A DNA stretch of 18,612 nucleotides from Candidatus Hodarchaeota archaeon (GTDB lineage Archaea; Asgardarchaeota; Heimdallarchaeia; Hodarchaeales; Hodarchaeaceae): NCBI GenBank assembly GCA_030589605.1, contig JAUUVJ010000012.1, positions 1 to 18,612 of the forward strand, read 5' to 3'. How positions within the stretch are numbered: position 1 is the stretch's first letter; the number at the start of each line of letters is the position of its first letter. The notes beneath the pieces were generated by a model. The model did not search any database and was not told the origin of the DNA. It saw only the letters and a list, made by a program, of their open reading frames with translations. This document shows, in pieces, positions 8,695 through 15,905 of this stretch. The position numbers and the translations under genes are program-made.

Positions 8695-8908
8695 GAAAAA
8701 CATATAGATAAGCCAAGAACTAATAAAAATAGATTGAAGGCCTCGGAACTAGGGTTTCAGTTTAATTTTGCTTCTTTATCTATTCTGATTTTACTTTATA
8801 CAATAAAGGTGATTGATGAAAAAGCGTTTATTGCTTTAACTGGGCCAATAATCGCGGTAGGAATCATTCTCTATTATTTTGGTTATTACAGTTTTGGGCG
8901 GAACTGAT
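8695..8908 (+). pseudogene. remnant of a small membrane protein partnered with HTH regulator
   Basis: Open frame of about 70 codons with no ATG or GTG at its head (only TTG 8734) ending in TGATAA. It reads RTNKNRLKASELGFQF, then a hydrophobic helix (SLSILILLYTIKVID), then a second helix (FIALTGPIIAVGIILYYFGYY) and SFGRN. This is the C-terminal half of the small multi-pass membrane proteins (DUF2178-like) that commonly sit directly upstream of short XRE-type regulators in archaea and Firmicutes, as here (13 bases). The first two helices expected for such a protein are absent and stops precede the frame at 8692. I call it a 5'-truncated remnant. Family naming is from memory of the arrangement, not a search. 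Confidence 0.6.
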
Positions 8909-8921
8909 AAAGGGAAATTTT

Positions 8922-9122
8922 GTGAAAACTCGGATTAAAGAATTCAGAGCACGATATAATTTAACTCAGAAGGAACTTGCAGGCAAAGTTGGTGTTCGAA
9001 GATAAACAATTATGTTCCTAGAAAAAAGAAAGTACAATCCCTGTCTTAAACTAGCATATAATATCGCTCAGGTTTTCGAAACCTCAATTGAAAACATTTT
9101 TATCTTTGAGATTGAAGAATGA
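8922..9122 (+). pseudogene. XRE/YozG-type HTH regulator with in-frame TAA
   Basis: From GTG 8922 to TGA 9122 the frame encodes a 66-residue helix-turn-helix protein of the short Cro/C1 (YozG-like) type: KTRIKEFRARYNLTQKELAGKVGVRR, a stop at codon 28 (9003-9005), then TIMFLEKRKYNPCLKLAYNIAQVFETSIENIFIF in the same frame. In intact relatives the interrupted position is usually Glu (VRRETI), so one base change, GAA to TAA, would account for it. The stop falls before the DNA-recognition helix, so the truncated product could not bind DNA normally. Sits 13 bases after the membrane-protein remnant, the usual order for this regulator pair; both genes look inactivated. A weak AAGGG lies before the GTG. 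Confidence 0.8.
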
Positions 9123-9164
9123 AAACTTCCTAACTCTACTGTTAAAACTGAAATTTATTGTGCC

Positions 9165-9478
9165 ATGGCTTATAGTTTTCAGGTATTTTAAACAAATTAT
9201 TCTGTTCAAATATATTTTTTTAAATATACAATACTTCTGGATTTGATGAACAAGAGATTTTACTAGCAAGGCTATCTAATTCTTCGTATAAAACTAGTTT
9301 CAGTTTTCTTTTTAGGTTTCAAATACCCCACATTTCCGAGGCAAGAACTTCTACCTTATTTGATCAGGAGAAAAATAACAGTAGGGAATATTTTACTGAC
9401 GATATACCATCTATCTTTAACCTTTGTGCTTATGATTACAGCCAAAGTAAAGTGGAAAAGAATTCGCTTATGAAATGA
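9165..9478 (+). pseudogene. degenerate gene of unknown function upstream of GTPase
   Basis: Bases 9224-9478 are an 84-codon open frame with no usable start that nevertheless looks like protein: GFDEQEILLARLSNSSYK, then FLFRFQIPHISEARTS, then REYFTDDIPSIFNLCAYDYSQSKVEKNSLMK. Its TGA forms a four-base ATGA overlap with an ATG that begins the extended GTPase frame, as in coupled operon genes. A possible 5' part starts at ATG 9165 in another frame (MAYSFQVF, TAA at 9189-9191, TNYSVQIYFF) and would need one frameshift at the seven-T run (9215-9221) plus repair of the TAA. I do not recognise the family. Most likely a decayed partner gene of the GTPase, or a gene broken by sequencing error. Confidence 0.45.
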
Positions 9479-9570
9479 CATATTAATCTGGTCAAGTTTC
9501 CTCAGGATTACCTAGAGAATACTCAAGCCTTAAATATTATTATGAAAAAGTAGATTCTGAGGATAAAAAG

Positions 9571-10872
9571 TTGGGAATTGAAAATCTATCTTCAACAGGA
9601 TTTCAGCCTGAATTAGTCAATTTAACTGAAATGAAAGAAGTTGTAGCTACATCTATCTTTATTGGAGACGGAATGTCTGGTAAAACTCAGATTCTAATTA
9701 CCCTTGGAAAATTATTATTGGAATATTTACAGAAAATCTATCAGATATCAAAAACGAATAATCCAAGCCTAGAGGCAGAATCACAGGAATTTTCAAAATC
9801 TCTTCGAACTTGGGCTGAAGGATATGGTTTTTTCTTAAGATATGGAAAGATAAAATGGAATATTATGGATGTTAGTCTTGATGCAGAAACTGTAGGATTA
9901 GAGGATTTTGAATTCATCTTTCCATATGTCTGGAAAGGACAAACGTACAAAATAAAACTTCAAGGAAATGATGTGGGAGGTCAAAATATATTCGATCATT
10001 TCAGAACTGTTCTAGGTAAGATTGTAAGCCCAGAAGATTTTTTAATTGTTGTTTTTGACAAATCTAGACAGTTATCATGTTTTAATAGTATTAACCAGAT
10101 TAAATCTATTATTGAGAATCGATCCGATTTTCCTCGAATAATCTATTGCGTGAACAAAATTGATTTAGAGGAACATATTCAAGCCACAACTTGGCGTGAG
10201 GGTGTATCTAAATCAATATTACAGGAGATTGAAAGCATAAGTTATTCTCATCAAGGAGAATACTCTATACCATCTTTAGTAGGAAAAGAAGAAAAAAGCA
10301 TTAGGTATAAAATTGAGAATAATAGATTGACTTTTCCTGACTTAGAAGCAATAATCTATAACTCGATTAGAAGTTCGGATAGCAAATATAAAACGCAACT
10401 GATGAGTGAAGTTAATACTAAAGCTCTTTCTCGGGAAATTGCTGCTCAAATATCCTATAGCAAAAAAGCAGATAACATTGGAAATCAAAATGACCATTTA
10501 GGGGAATTATGGAGTGATTTTAAAGACTTACTCTTTCAATATCGTCCTCTTGCAATACAATATTCAATAAAATCCGATTTAGCCCGAAAAGAAGAAGATT
10601 CTGATATTTATGGCCGAATACGAGAAAAATGGCTTTATTTTGCAGTCAATTTACCAATCCCTGAAGAATTAGTAATGTTAGCCATTGAAAAAGCGGGCAG
10701 TGCGGGAGATATTCTTTCGGAAATGGAAGCTGTTTTCGATACAAACGCTCTTATGGGAAGTGGAATTCTTAAGATAATAGATCATATAACCCAAGAAGCT
10801 TTGATCAAAATTGGAGAATCAAGTATTCAAAAAACAAAAGAACCAATCAGAAGACAATTCAGAAGATTTTAA
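9571..10872 (+). CDS. Ras-superfamily GTPase with C-terminal extension (Asgard-type)
   Basis: GTP-binding protein with the full switch set: P-loop GDGMSGKT (32-39), G3 DVGGQ (134-138) as in Arf/Rag/G-alpha-like proteins, and G4 NKID (195-198). About 95 residues separate P-loop and G3, far more than the usual 35-45, so there is an insertion (roughly 50-115). A helical, charged C-terminal region (about 270-433) has no family I can name and ends in a basic KEPIRRQFRRF. No membrane helix or lipidation motif is seen. Such variant small GTPases are numerous in Asgard archaea. The intact frame starts at TTG 9571, but coding-like sequence in the same frame continues back to ATG 9475, interrupted only by TAA 9484-9486; the original protein was probably about 32 residues longer. 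An internal ATG at 9631 is a further alternative start. Confidence 0.82.
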   Translation: MGIENLSSTGFQPELVNLTEMKEVVATSIFIGDGMSGKTQILITLGKLLLEYLQKIYQISKTNNPSLEAESQEFSKSLRTWAEGYGFFLRYGKIKWNIMDVSLDAETVGLEDFEFIFPYVWKGQTYKIKLQGNDVGGQNIFDHFRTVLGKIVSPEDFLIVVFDKSRQLSCFNSINQIKSIIENRSDFPRIIYCVNKIDLEEHIQATTWREGVSKSILQEIESISYSHQGEYSIPSLVGKEEKSIRYKIENNRLTFPDLEAIIYNSIRSSDSKYKTQLMSEVNTKALSREIAAQISYSKKADNIGNQNDHLGELWSDFKDLLFQYRPLAIQYSIKSDLARKEEDSDIYGRIREKWLYFAVNLPIPEELVMLAIEKAGSAGDILSEMEAVFDTNALMGSGILKIIDHITQEALIKIGESSIQKTKEPIRRQFRRF

Positions 10873-11033
10873 ATTTCTGCTACATGTTCTTAATCTATCC
10901 AAACTTCTCGTTCTCTGTTACAGTAATTGAATGAGGAAACCTTCATGCTATATGAGGAATAATACATTTCACAAAATTCCCTCAATTTATGTATTTTCCT
11001 ATTAAAAAGACTTCTTCTGATTGTTTATTACCC

Positions 11034-12596
11034 TTAATCCTGTAGTTTCGGCAAATTAATTGTTAATGTTGTACCTGTATCTCTACCCTCACTGTAAGCG
11101 TATATACTACCATTGTGGAGACTGATTATTTCACTAGAGATATATAGTCCATTCCCTGTCCCTGTAATATTGTATTCTGTTGGATAGGATACAAATTTAT
11201 CAAAGATTTTCTCCAAATTATCAGGTTCTATCCCAGCACCATTATCAGTAACAATTATCTGAACTTCAATATCAGAAACACTCAATTCTATAGAAATATT
11301 CCTGGTTTTACTTTGAGAGTTATTGATTGCATTTTCAAGAACATTGCCTAGAACATTTTTCAGTCTTTTAGGATCACCATTTATGATTATTTTTTCTTTA
11401 ACATTAAGGTTGATCCATCGTATTTGTCCTTGATATAATCTGATATATGGTTCAATGAAGGAGGTTAAAAACTCAATTATTTCCATTTTCTCTAAATTAA
11501 CTTCAAGTTTTCCTCTTTCTATTTTGTAAATGTCACTTACATCACTACTAAGATCTTCTAAACGATGTAAATTCTTCATTATAACATCTAAGAAATAAAT
11601 TTTTCTTTCATCTTCTTCTTGCTTCATTAAGAATTCTGTATACCCTTTTATAATAGTAATAGGAGTACGTAATTCGTGTGCGGTTTTGTCCATAAATTCT
11701 CGCCTTTTCTCAGCAAGTGATTCTCGTTCTTCTTGAGTCTTTTTTCTTTCTGTTACATCGCGAGCAACTAAGAAAAATCCTAAAGGGTGGCTTAACTCAT
11801 CTTTAATAACTGATGTACTTATTTCAGCACTGAATTTGCTACCATCCTTCCGAATCATTGTGTATTCAGTCTCATTAATTGCTCCTAGCTCAATGGTCTT
11901 TTTCATATTCTTAAGAGCATACTGGTGGTCATTGGGAATAATTAAATCATAAACACTCTTTCCAATTAATTCATTCTCTGTTTCATAGCTATACAACATT
12001 ACTGTTTGCTGGTTAAGGACAACAATGTTCGCATTAAGGTCTAATAAAAGTATAGCATCTGGTGACAGTTCCACAAGCATACGATATCGTTCTTCACTTC
12101 TGTGTAAAGCCTCTTCAGCTTTTTTACGCTCTGTAATGTCAGTAAAAATATAAACTATACTATTAGATCTTTCAGGCGTAGAAATAAGAGAAACAGTTGT
12201 TAAAAAAACAGGTACCCGATTACCATCTTTTGTTAAAAGATTACACTGAAATGAACTACTGATCCCCTCATGATGTTTTACAGAGTCCCTCTCGAATTTA
12301 TTAAGTTCCTCTGAGGGTATAATAATATCCTTTTGTTTTCCTAGCAACTCCAATTCAGTATATTTTAGGATCTCAGCAGCTCTAGGATTTACAAAAGTAA
12401 AATTTCCTTCTATACCTTCTAAGAGAATTCCTTCATTTAAACTCTTTACCAAAAATTCGTATCTTTCTTTATATTCGTTTAGATCATCATCTTTTTTTTT
12501 AATAAGAGAAATAATTTGTTGTTGAAAACTAGGAGGTAATGAACTGAGAATATCGCCTTTAATGAAATCTTCTATATCATTATTCTCCATATTCAT
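11034..12596 (-). CDS. PAS-PAS sensor histidine kinase
   Basis: Predicted cytosolic sensor kinase of 520 residues. A short helical N-terminus (1-44) is followed by PAS domains at about 46-157 and 170-285, each closing with DITERKK or DVTERKK, then HisKA with phospho-acceptor His307 in AHELRTPIT, and HATPase with N box (NVLENAINN, 418-426), G1 (DNGAGI, 451-456), F box (FDKF) and G2 (GTGNGL, 479-484). Asn in place of the usual Ile/Leu in G2 is unusual but sits between the conserved glycines. AGGTGA six bases before the ATG (12603-12608) is a near-perfect archaeal ribosome site and fixes the start. It converges on the GTPase gene. No receiver protein is adjacent. Core closely resembles the kinase at 1451-3352, suggesting paralogy. 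Confidence 0.93.
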   Translation of the reverse strand: MNMENNDIEDFIKGDILSSLPPSFQQQIISLIKKKDDDLNEYKERYEFLVKSLNEGILLEGIEGNFTFVNPRAAEILKYTELELLGKQKDIIIPSEELNKFERDSVKHHEGISSSFQCNLLTKDGNRVPVFLTTVSLISTPERSNSIVYIFTDITERKKAEEALHRSEERYRMLVELSPDAILLLDLNANIVVLNQQTVMLYSYETENELIGKSVYDLIIPNDHQYALKNMKKTIELGAINETEYTMIRKDGSKFSAEISTSVIKDELSHPLGFFLVARDVTERKKTQEERESLAEKRREFMDKTAHELRTPITIIKGYTEFLMKQEEDERKIYFLDVIMKNLHRLEDLSSDVSDIYKIERGKLEVNLEKMEIIEFLTSFIEPYIRLYQGQIRWINLNVKEKIIINGDPKRLKNVLGNVLENAINNSQSKTRNISIELSVSDIEVQIIVTDNGAGIEPDNLEKIFDKFVSYPTEYNITGTGNGLYISSEIISLHNGSIYAYSEGRDTGTTLTINLPKLQD

Positions 12597-12726
12597 GATT
12601 ATTCACCTATTTGGATATCAAAGTAAGTTATGAACTAGAATAAATAATCTTCTAAATAATTCGCAAGAATATTTATGAAAAAACTGAATTAGTTACGAAT
12701 ACCACTTCGAGTTTAATTTTAAAACG

Positions 12727-12748
12727 ATTGTTCACAACAATTTTTAAG
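12727..12748 (+). promoter_or_regulatory. palindrome abutting TATA-like box, candidate operator/promoter
   Basis: ATTGTT-CAC-AACAAT (12727-12741) is a perfect six-base inverted repeat with a three-base centre, running straight into TTTTTAAG (12741-12748). The TATA-like box is about 25 bases before the TTG at 12769, the spacing expected for a leaderless archaeal transcript. A protein on the palindrome would block the BRE side of the promoter. Confidence 0.4.
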
Positions 12749-12768
12749 CAAGGATTATCTACATTTTT

Positions 12769-12972
12769 TTGGATAGAGGAGTATTTGTCATAGATCACAA
12801 ATCTCCAATATTAATTACAGATCTTTCTTTGGAACAAGCAATTAAAGAATTAGAAGAAAAATTATCGAAAAACCCCCTCCTTATCGATTTAACTGAAAAG
12901 AATTACCAAGAATTATGGGAGAGTTTTGCACAATCTCAAATAATACAGGAAGAAAAAAGTCAGAACAGATAG
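12769..12972 (+). CDS. small hypothetical protein, 67 residues
   Basis: Unrecognised small acidic protein. It begins with a beta-strand-like segment (VFVIDHKSPILITD), then an amphipathic helix (LEQAIKELEEKLSKNP), a short strand (LLIDLT) and a second helix (YQELWESFAQSQII), ending in a charged tail. No cysteines, membrane helix or known motif. The only start is TTG 12769, directly downstream of a TATA-like box at leaderless spacing; there is no ribosome site, and the frame is closed by TAA at 12745. It lies between two divergently placed sensor kinases and is followed by another tiny reading frame. Composition and codon pattern look coding, but there is no family support. Confidence 0.5.
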   Translation: MDRGVFVIDHKSPILITDLSLEQAIKELEEKLSKNPLLIDLTEKNYQELWESFAQSQIIQEEKSQNR

Positions 12973-12996
12973 AGAACCTATCGAAAAAAAGGAGAA

Positions 12997-13155
12997 ATGT
13001 TGTCTCAACGGATGAGACAACTGCTAGAACATTAAATGAATCTTTTAAAAGTAAAAAGTTTCTTGGGATCAGGGAAAATGGACGATGATTCGGATAGATT
13101 AACGATTTCAGTGTTACACACCTTCAAGCAATATTGTCGTTTTAAAAAGCGCTAA
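12997..13155 (+). pseudogene. possible tiny gene with in-frame TAA
   Basis: An AAAGGAG stretch ends two bases before ATG 12997. The frame gives 12 residues (MLSQRMRQLLEH), TAA at 13033-13035, then directly ATG 13036 and 39 more residues (MNLLKVKSFLGSGKMDDD...) ending in a basic QYCRFKKR. The second part alone (13036-13155) could be a real micro-protein translated after the TAAATG junction. No family is recognised, and the length is short enough to arise by chance. Confidence 0.3.
12999..13021 (+). repeat. nine-base perfect inverted repeat (hairpin)
   Basis: GTTGTCTCA (12999-13007), loop ACGGA, TGAGACAAC (13013-13021). It starts at the last base of the ATG at 12997, immediately after a GGAG sequence, so in RNA the stem would hold the start region of the tiny ORF. 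No T run follows, which argues against a terminator. Confidence 0.6.
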
Positions 13156-13361
13156 AAAAATAAGTAGATATGAGTTGAAGACGCCTACGCAATTTTTTGT
13201 TACTTTCTTAGCTAACATTTGGAAAAAGCTTTTTTAATTAGTAATATCATAAATAATAGAAAAAGAATATTATCTCGATATTTCTTTGTTTGTTCGTCGT
13301 TGTCCATATTTGGAATATTAGTAATCAAAAATAAAGTCAAGTTCAGAAAAATGAGGAATGA

Positions 13362-15176
13362 ATGGAAAAAATCTGTTACTTAAGGGTTATAATGAGGATT
13401 ACGATTGTGGAGTCAAGATTAGAGAACAAGTTTCAGGAGCAGAAAGAATTTTTTCAGAAGACATTGGAATCTTTCGGTGTACCATTTTATATTATTAATA
13501 TCGATAACTATAATGTTAAACACGCAAGTATATCTTTCGATTTGGATCTCTCAAAGGATGAAGTAAAATGTTACTCTCTTCTTCATAGGAACCGAACACC
13601 CTGCAGAGGTGAAAATGAATCATGTCCAATTTCAGAGATTAGAAGAACCAAAAAAAGGGTGATAGTTAAACACATTCATTACGATAAGACGGGCAATTCT
13701 AGAGTACATGAGATTCATGCTCATCCAATTTTTAATGACAATGGAAATATCACACACATTTTTGAGTATCTATATGATATATCATCCAGGAGAGTTTTGA
13801 CTAAACTAGCTCCTCATTCACTAGTGGAACTACCAGACAAAAATTCAGCCTCTGATGAATCATATGAATTGATATCGGGTACTAATTTCGAGATGGGAGC
13901 ACGAAATATCTTTGATAGTTGCAAGGATGTAATTGGCGCAACTAGTGGGTATGTTGCATTGTTATCTAAGGATGGAACTCTGAACGAAGTTGTTTTTCTT
14001 GACTCAGGAGGTTTAACATGTAATGTAGATCCCTCTTTACTAATGCCAATCCGTGGTTTACGTGCTAAAGCTTATAAATCTGGTAATACTGTATTTGAGA
14101 ATGATTTTCCTGATAGTAGTTATACAGATTTGTTACCAGATGGACATGTCAAACTTAAAAATGTTCTCTTTGCACCCTTGAATATTAATGGTAAAACAGT
14201 TGGTATAATTGGCCTTGCAAATAAACCAGGTAATATTACCGAATATGATGCTCAAATAGCCTCAATGTTTGGAGATATAATTGCGAAAGCTCTAGATAAC
14301 TCCTATAATATTGATATATTTAGTATGACTGAAGATAAGATACAATCGAATTTAGAAAAGGGATCATTTCCTACTAAAAGTGAAATGGAAGAGTTTCTTA
14401 AAAGAACAAATGATCTTAAGGAGCGAATAATAGAATTAAATAGTTATCATGAAATTTCAAAGATTTTTTCAGAGCAAAAGCGATTACGTCTCTTACAAGA
14501 GCAATTTATAGCGGTTTCAACGCATGAATTACGTACACCTATGACTGTAATAAAGGGGTACATTGACTTTTTACTCCGGTATCCTGAGCTTACAATTGAT
14601 AAAATCACTCAAATTTTCAATATTATTAACAAAAGTGTGGATCGTCTGATTAAACTAATAAACAATGTTTCAGTTCTTTCAAAAATCCAAACCGATATAT
14701 TTAAAATTTATCCACAACCAATTAAGATAATAGATCTCTTATCTACTATTCAAGAAGAGATTCAGGTAGTCTATTCTCATAGAATTATCAATTTGAATTA
14801 TATTCCACATTTGAAAACGATAAATATGATAAATATTGACAAGGACGGGATAATACAAGTACTTAATAATCTAGTAAGTAATGCTGTAAAGAATTCGCCA
14901 AAAGGGAGTATTATAAATATTTCAGTGATTTTAAATCCTGAAAAGTTGGTTATATCAGTTCAAGATCAAGGCCCAGGAATCCCTACCCATATTCTCTTTA
15001 GACTTTTTCAACCATTTTCTCATTTTGACACTGAATATTCTTCAGGAGGCACAGGACTAGGTCTTTTCATAGTAAAAACTATCGTTCAAGAACATGAGGG
15101 GATAATTGAGGTTCATTCAATTGAAGATATTGGTTCGACATTTGTGATAACTTTACCAATAAAAATCGTAGATTAA
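13362..15176 (+). CDS. PAS-GAF sensor histidine kinase with Cys/His motif
   Basis: 604-residue predicted cytosolic sensor kinase. The first 145 residues look like a PAS-type domain containing Cys70, His75, Cys81 and Cys88 in the pattern CYxxxHxxxxPC-x6-CP, a cysteine-rich insert known from sensory PAS proteins of anaerobes and possibly metal- or redox-binding. A GAF domain follows at about 178-313 (GYVALL...; FAPLNINGKTVGIIGL). A helical linker leads to HisKA with His388 in THELRTPMT, then HATPase with N box (NNLVSNAVKNS, 502-512), G1 (DQGPGI, 535-540) and G2 (GGTGLGL, 562-568). GAGG five bases before ATG 13362 supports this start; ATG 13392 is an alternative. No receiver-domain gene is nearby. 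Confidence 0.92.
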   Translation: MEKICYLRVIMRITIVESRLENKFQEQKEFFQKTLESFGVPFYIINIDNYNVKHASISFDLDLSKDEVKCYSLLHRNRTPCRGENESCPISEIRRTKKRVIVKHIHYDKTGNSRVHEIHAHPIFNDNGNITHIFEYLYDISSRRVLTKLAPHSLVELPDKNSASDESYELISGTNFEMGARNIFDSCKDVIGATSGYVALLSKDGTLNEVVFLDSGGLTCNVDPSLLMPIRGLRAKAYKSGNTVFENDFPDSSYTDLLPDGHVKLKNVLFAPLNINGKTVGIIGLANKPGNITEYDAQIASMFGDIIAKALDNSYNIDIFSMTEDKIQSNLEKGSFPTKSEMEEFLKRTNDLKERIIELNSYHEISKIFSEQKRLRLLQEQFIAVSTHELRTPMTVIKGYIDFLLRYPELTIDKITQIFNIINKSVDRLIKLINNVSVLSKIQTDIFKIYPQPIKIIDLLSTIQEEIQVVYSHRIINLNYIPHLKTINMINIDKDGIIQVLNNLVSNAVKNSPKGSIINISVILNPEKLVISVQDQGPGIPTHILFRLFQPFSHFDTEYSSGGTGLGLFIVKTIVQEHEGIIEVHSIEDIGSTFVITLPIKIVD

Positions 15177-15343
15177 ATATACAATTTTAGAGAAATAATT
15201 CTGTTACATTAAAATGATCAATTTATTATTTTTTTTTAGATCTGGAAAACAAAAATAAAGGCAAAGTTTTTTTATACCAGATTTAGAAGCAGATTTCGAT
15301 AATTAAGCTTAAAAAATCTTATCAGTATTCTGACTGTAATGAA

Positions 15344-15640
15344 ATGGTGAAAAATTTGGTAAAACTAGATCAAGTAATTGGACAGGAGATTACTCTTACT
15401 GGATTTGCTAAAGTAGCCAAAGGAGGAACAGTTCTTATCACAGAGGATAACAATGTAGTTTATGTAAAAGGATCAGGATATTGGCCACTAGACCTGATAA
15501 ATAAACAAGTGAAAGTTCGGGGAGTGTTGAAAAAAGAGCAGTTTATCCCTGAAGCCACTATTGATGAGTATGGCGGTATTAGCAGCGGCGCTACAGGGAA
15601 ACAATATGTGCTGGAAATGATAGAGTATTCAAAGGTCTAA
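15344..15640 (+). CDS. small OB-fold-like protein, function unknown
   Basis: 98-residue beta-rich protein. Successive strands (QEITLTGFAKVA, GGTVLITED, NVVYVKG, KQVKVRGVLKK, FIPEATIDE) and the phrase INKQVKVRGVL resemble the last strands of an OB-fold, and a similar pattern with SGYWPLDL followed by a conserved GATGKQYVLE tail occurs in small uncharacterised bacterial proteins as I recall them. No catalytic motif, signal peptide or membrane segment. Transcribed alone; CTTAAAAAAT at 15308-15317 could be its TATA box. The OB assignment is an inference from strand pattern. Confidence 0.7.
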   Translation: MVKNLVKLDQVIGQEITLTGFAKVAKGGTVLITEDNNVVYVKGSGYWPLDLINKQVKVRGVLKKEQFIPEATIDEYGGISSGATGKQYVLEMIEYSKV

Positions 15641-15665
15641 GAAAAATATCATTTATTTTATCGGG

Positions 15666-15685
15666 GAAGAAAAGCATATTTCTTC
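15666..15685. repeat. seven-base inverted repeat
   Basis: GAAGAAA (15666-15672) and TTTCTTC (15679-15685) with a six-base loop, 25 bases after the OB-fold gene stop. No T run follows; it may still act as a 3' end structure. Confidence 0.35.
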
Positions 15686-15712
15686 GGAAGGAATAAAGGA
15701 GAAGAGAGAATA

Positions 15713-15856
15713 TCAGATTTCCCTAGGGTCATTAATTCCTCTTTTCACCTTTCTAAATATCAGAATTACTAGAATTGGAAACACAATCACGATTCCAGTT
15801 ATACTGGGAGTTGTGGAAGATTTTTGGAGAAAATAATGCGAATTAATCTTCGAATT
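15713..15856 (-). pseudogene. orphan C-terminal membrane anchor fragment
   Basis: A 47-codon open stretch ending in TGA at 15713: a Ser/Thr/Pro linker (QKSSTTPS), one hydrophobic helix (ITGIVIVFPILVILIF) and a basic tail (RKVKRG). This is the layout of the C-terminal anchor of archaeal surface proteins and resembles the end of the solute-binding protein at 6595-8655. The frame is closed upstream by TAA 15857-15859; ATG 15877 lies in frame six codons before that stop (MKKILN). Either the last piece of a lost surface-protein gene or a tiny membrane peptide gene with a nonsense codon. Confidence 0.45.
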
Positions 15857-15905
15857 TTAATTAAGTATCTTTTTCATCCATCATTTGACAGATCTTTAGC
15901 GGTGA

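Larger units (their letters stand above)
12973..13361 (+). other. 389-base stretch with hairpin and tiny ORFs only
   Basis: Between the small protein gene and the third kinase. It holds the inverted repeat at 12999-13021, the tiny reading frame at 12997-13155, and A+T-rich DNA with T runs near 13182 and 13231 that could end upstream transcripts. No longer coding region is seen on either strand. Confidence 0.45.
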
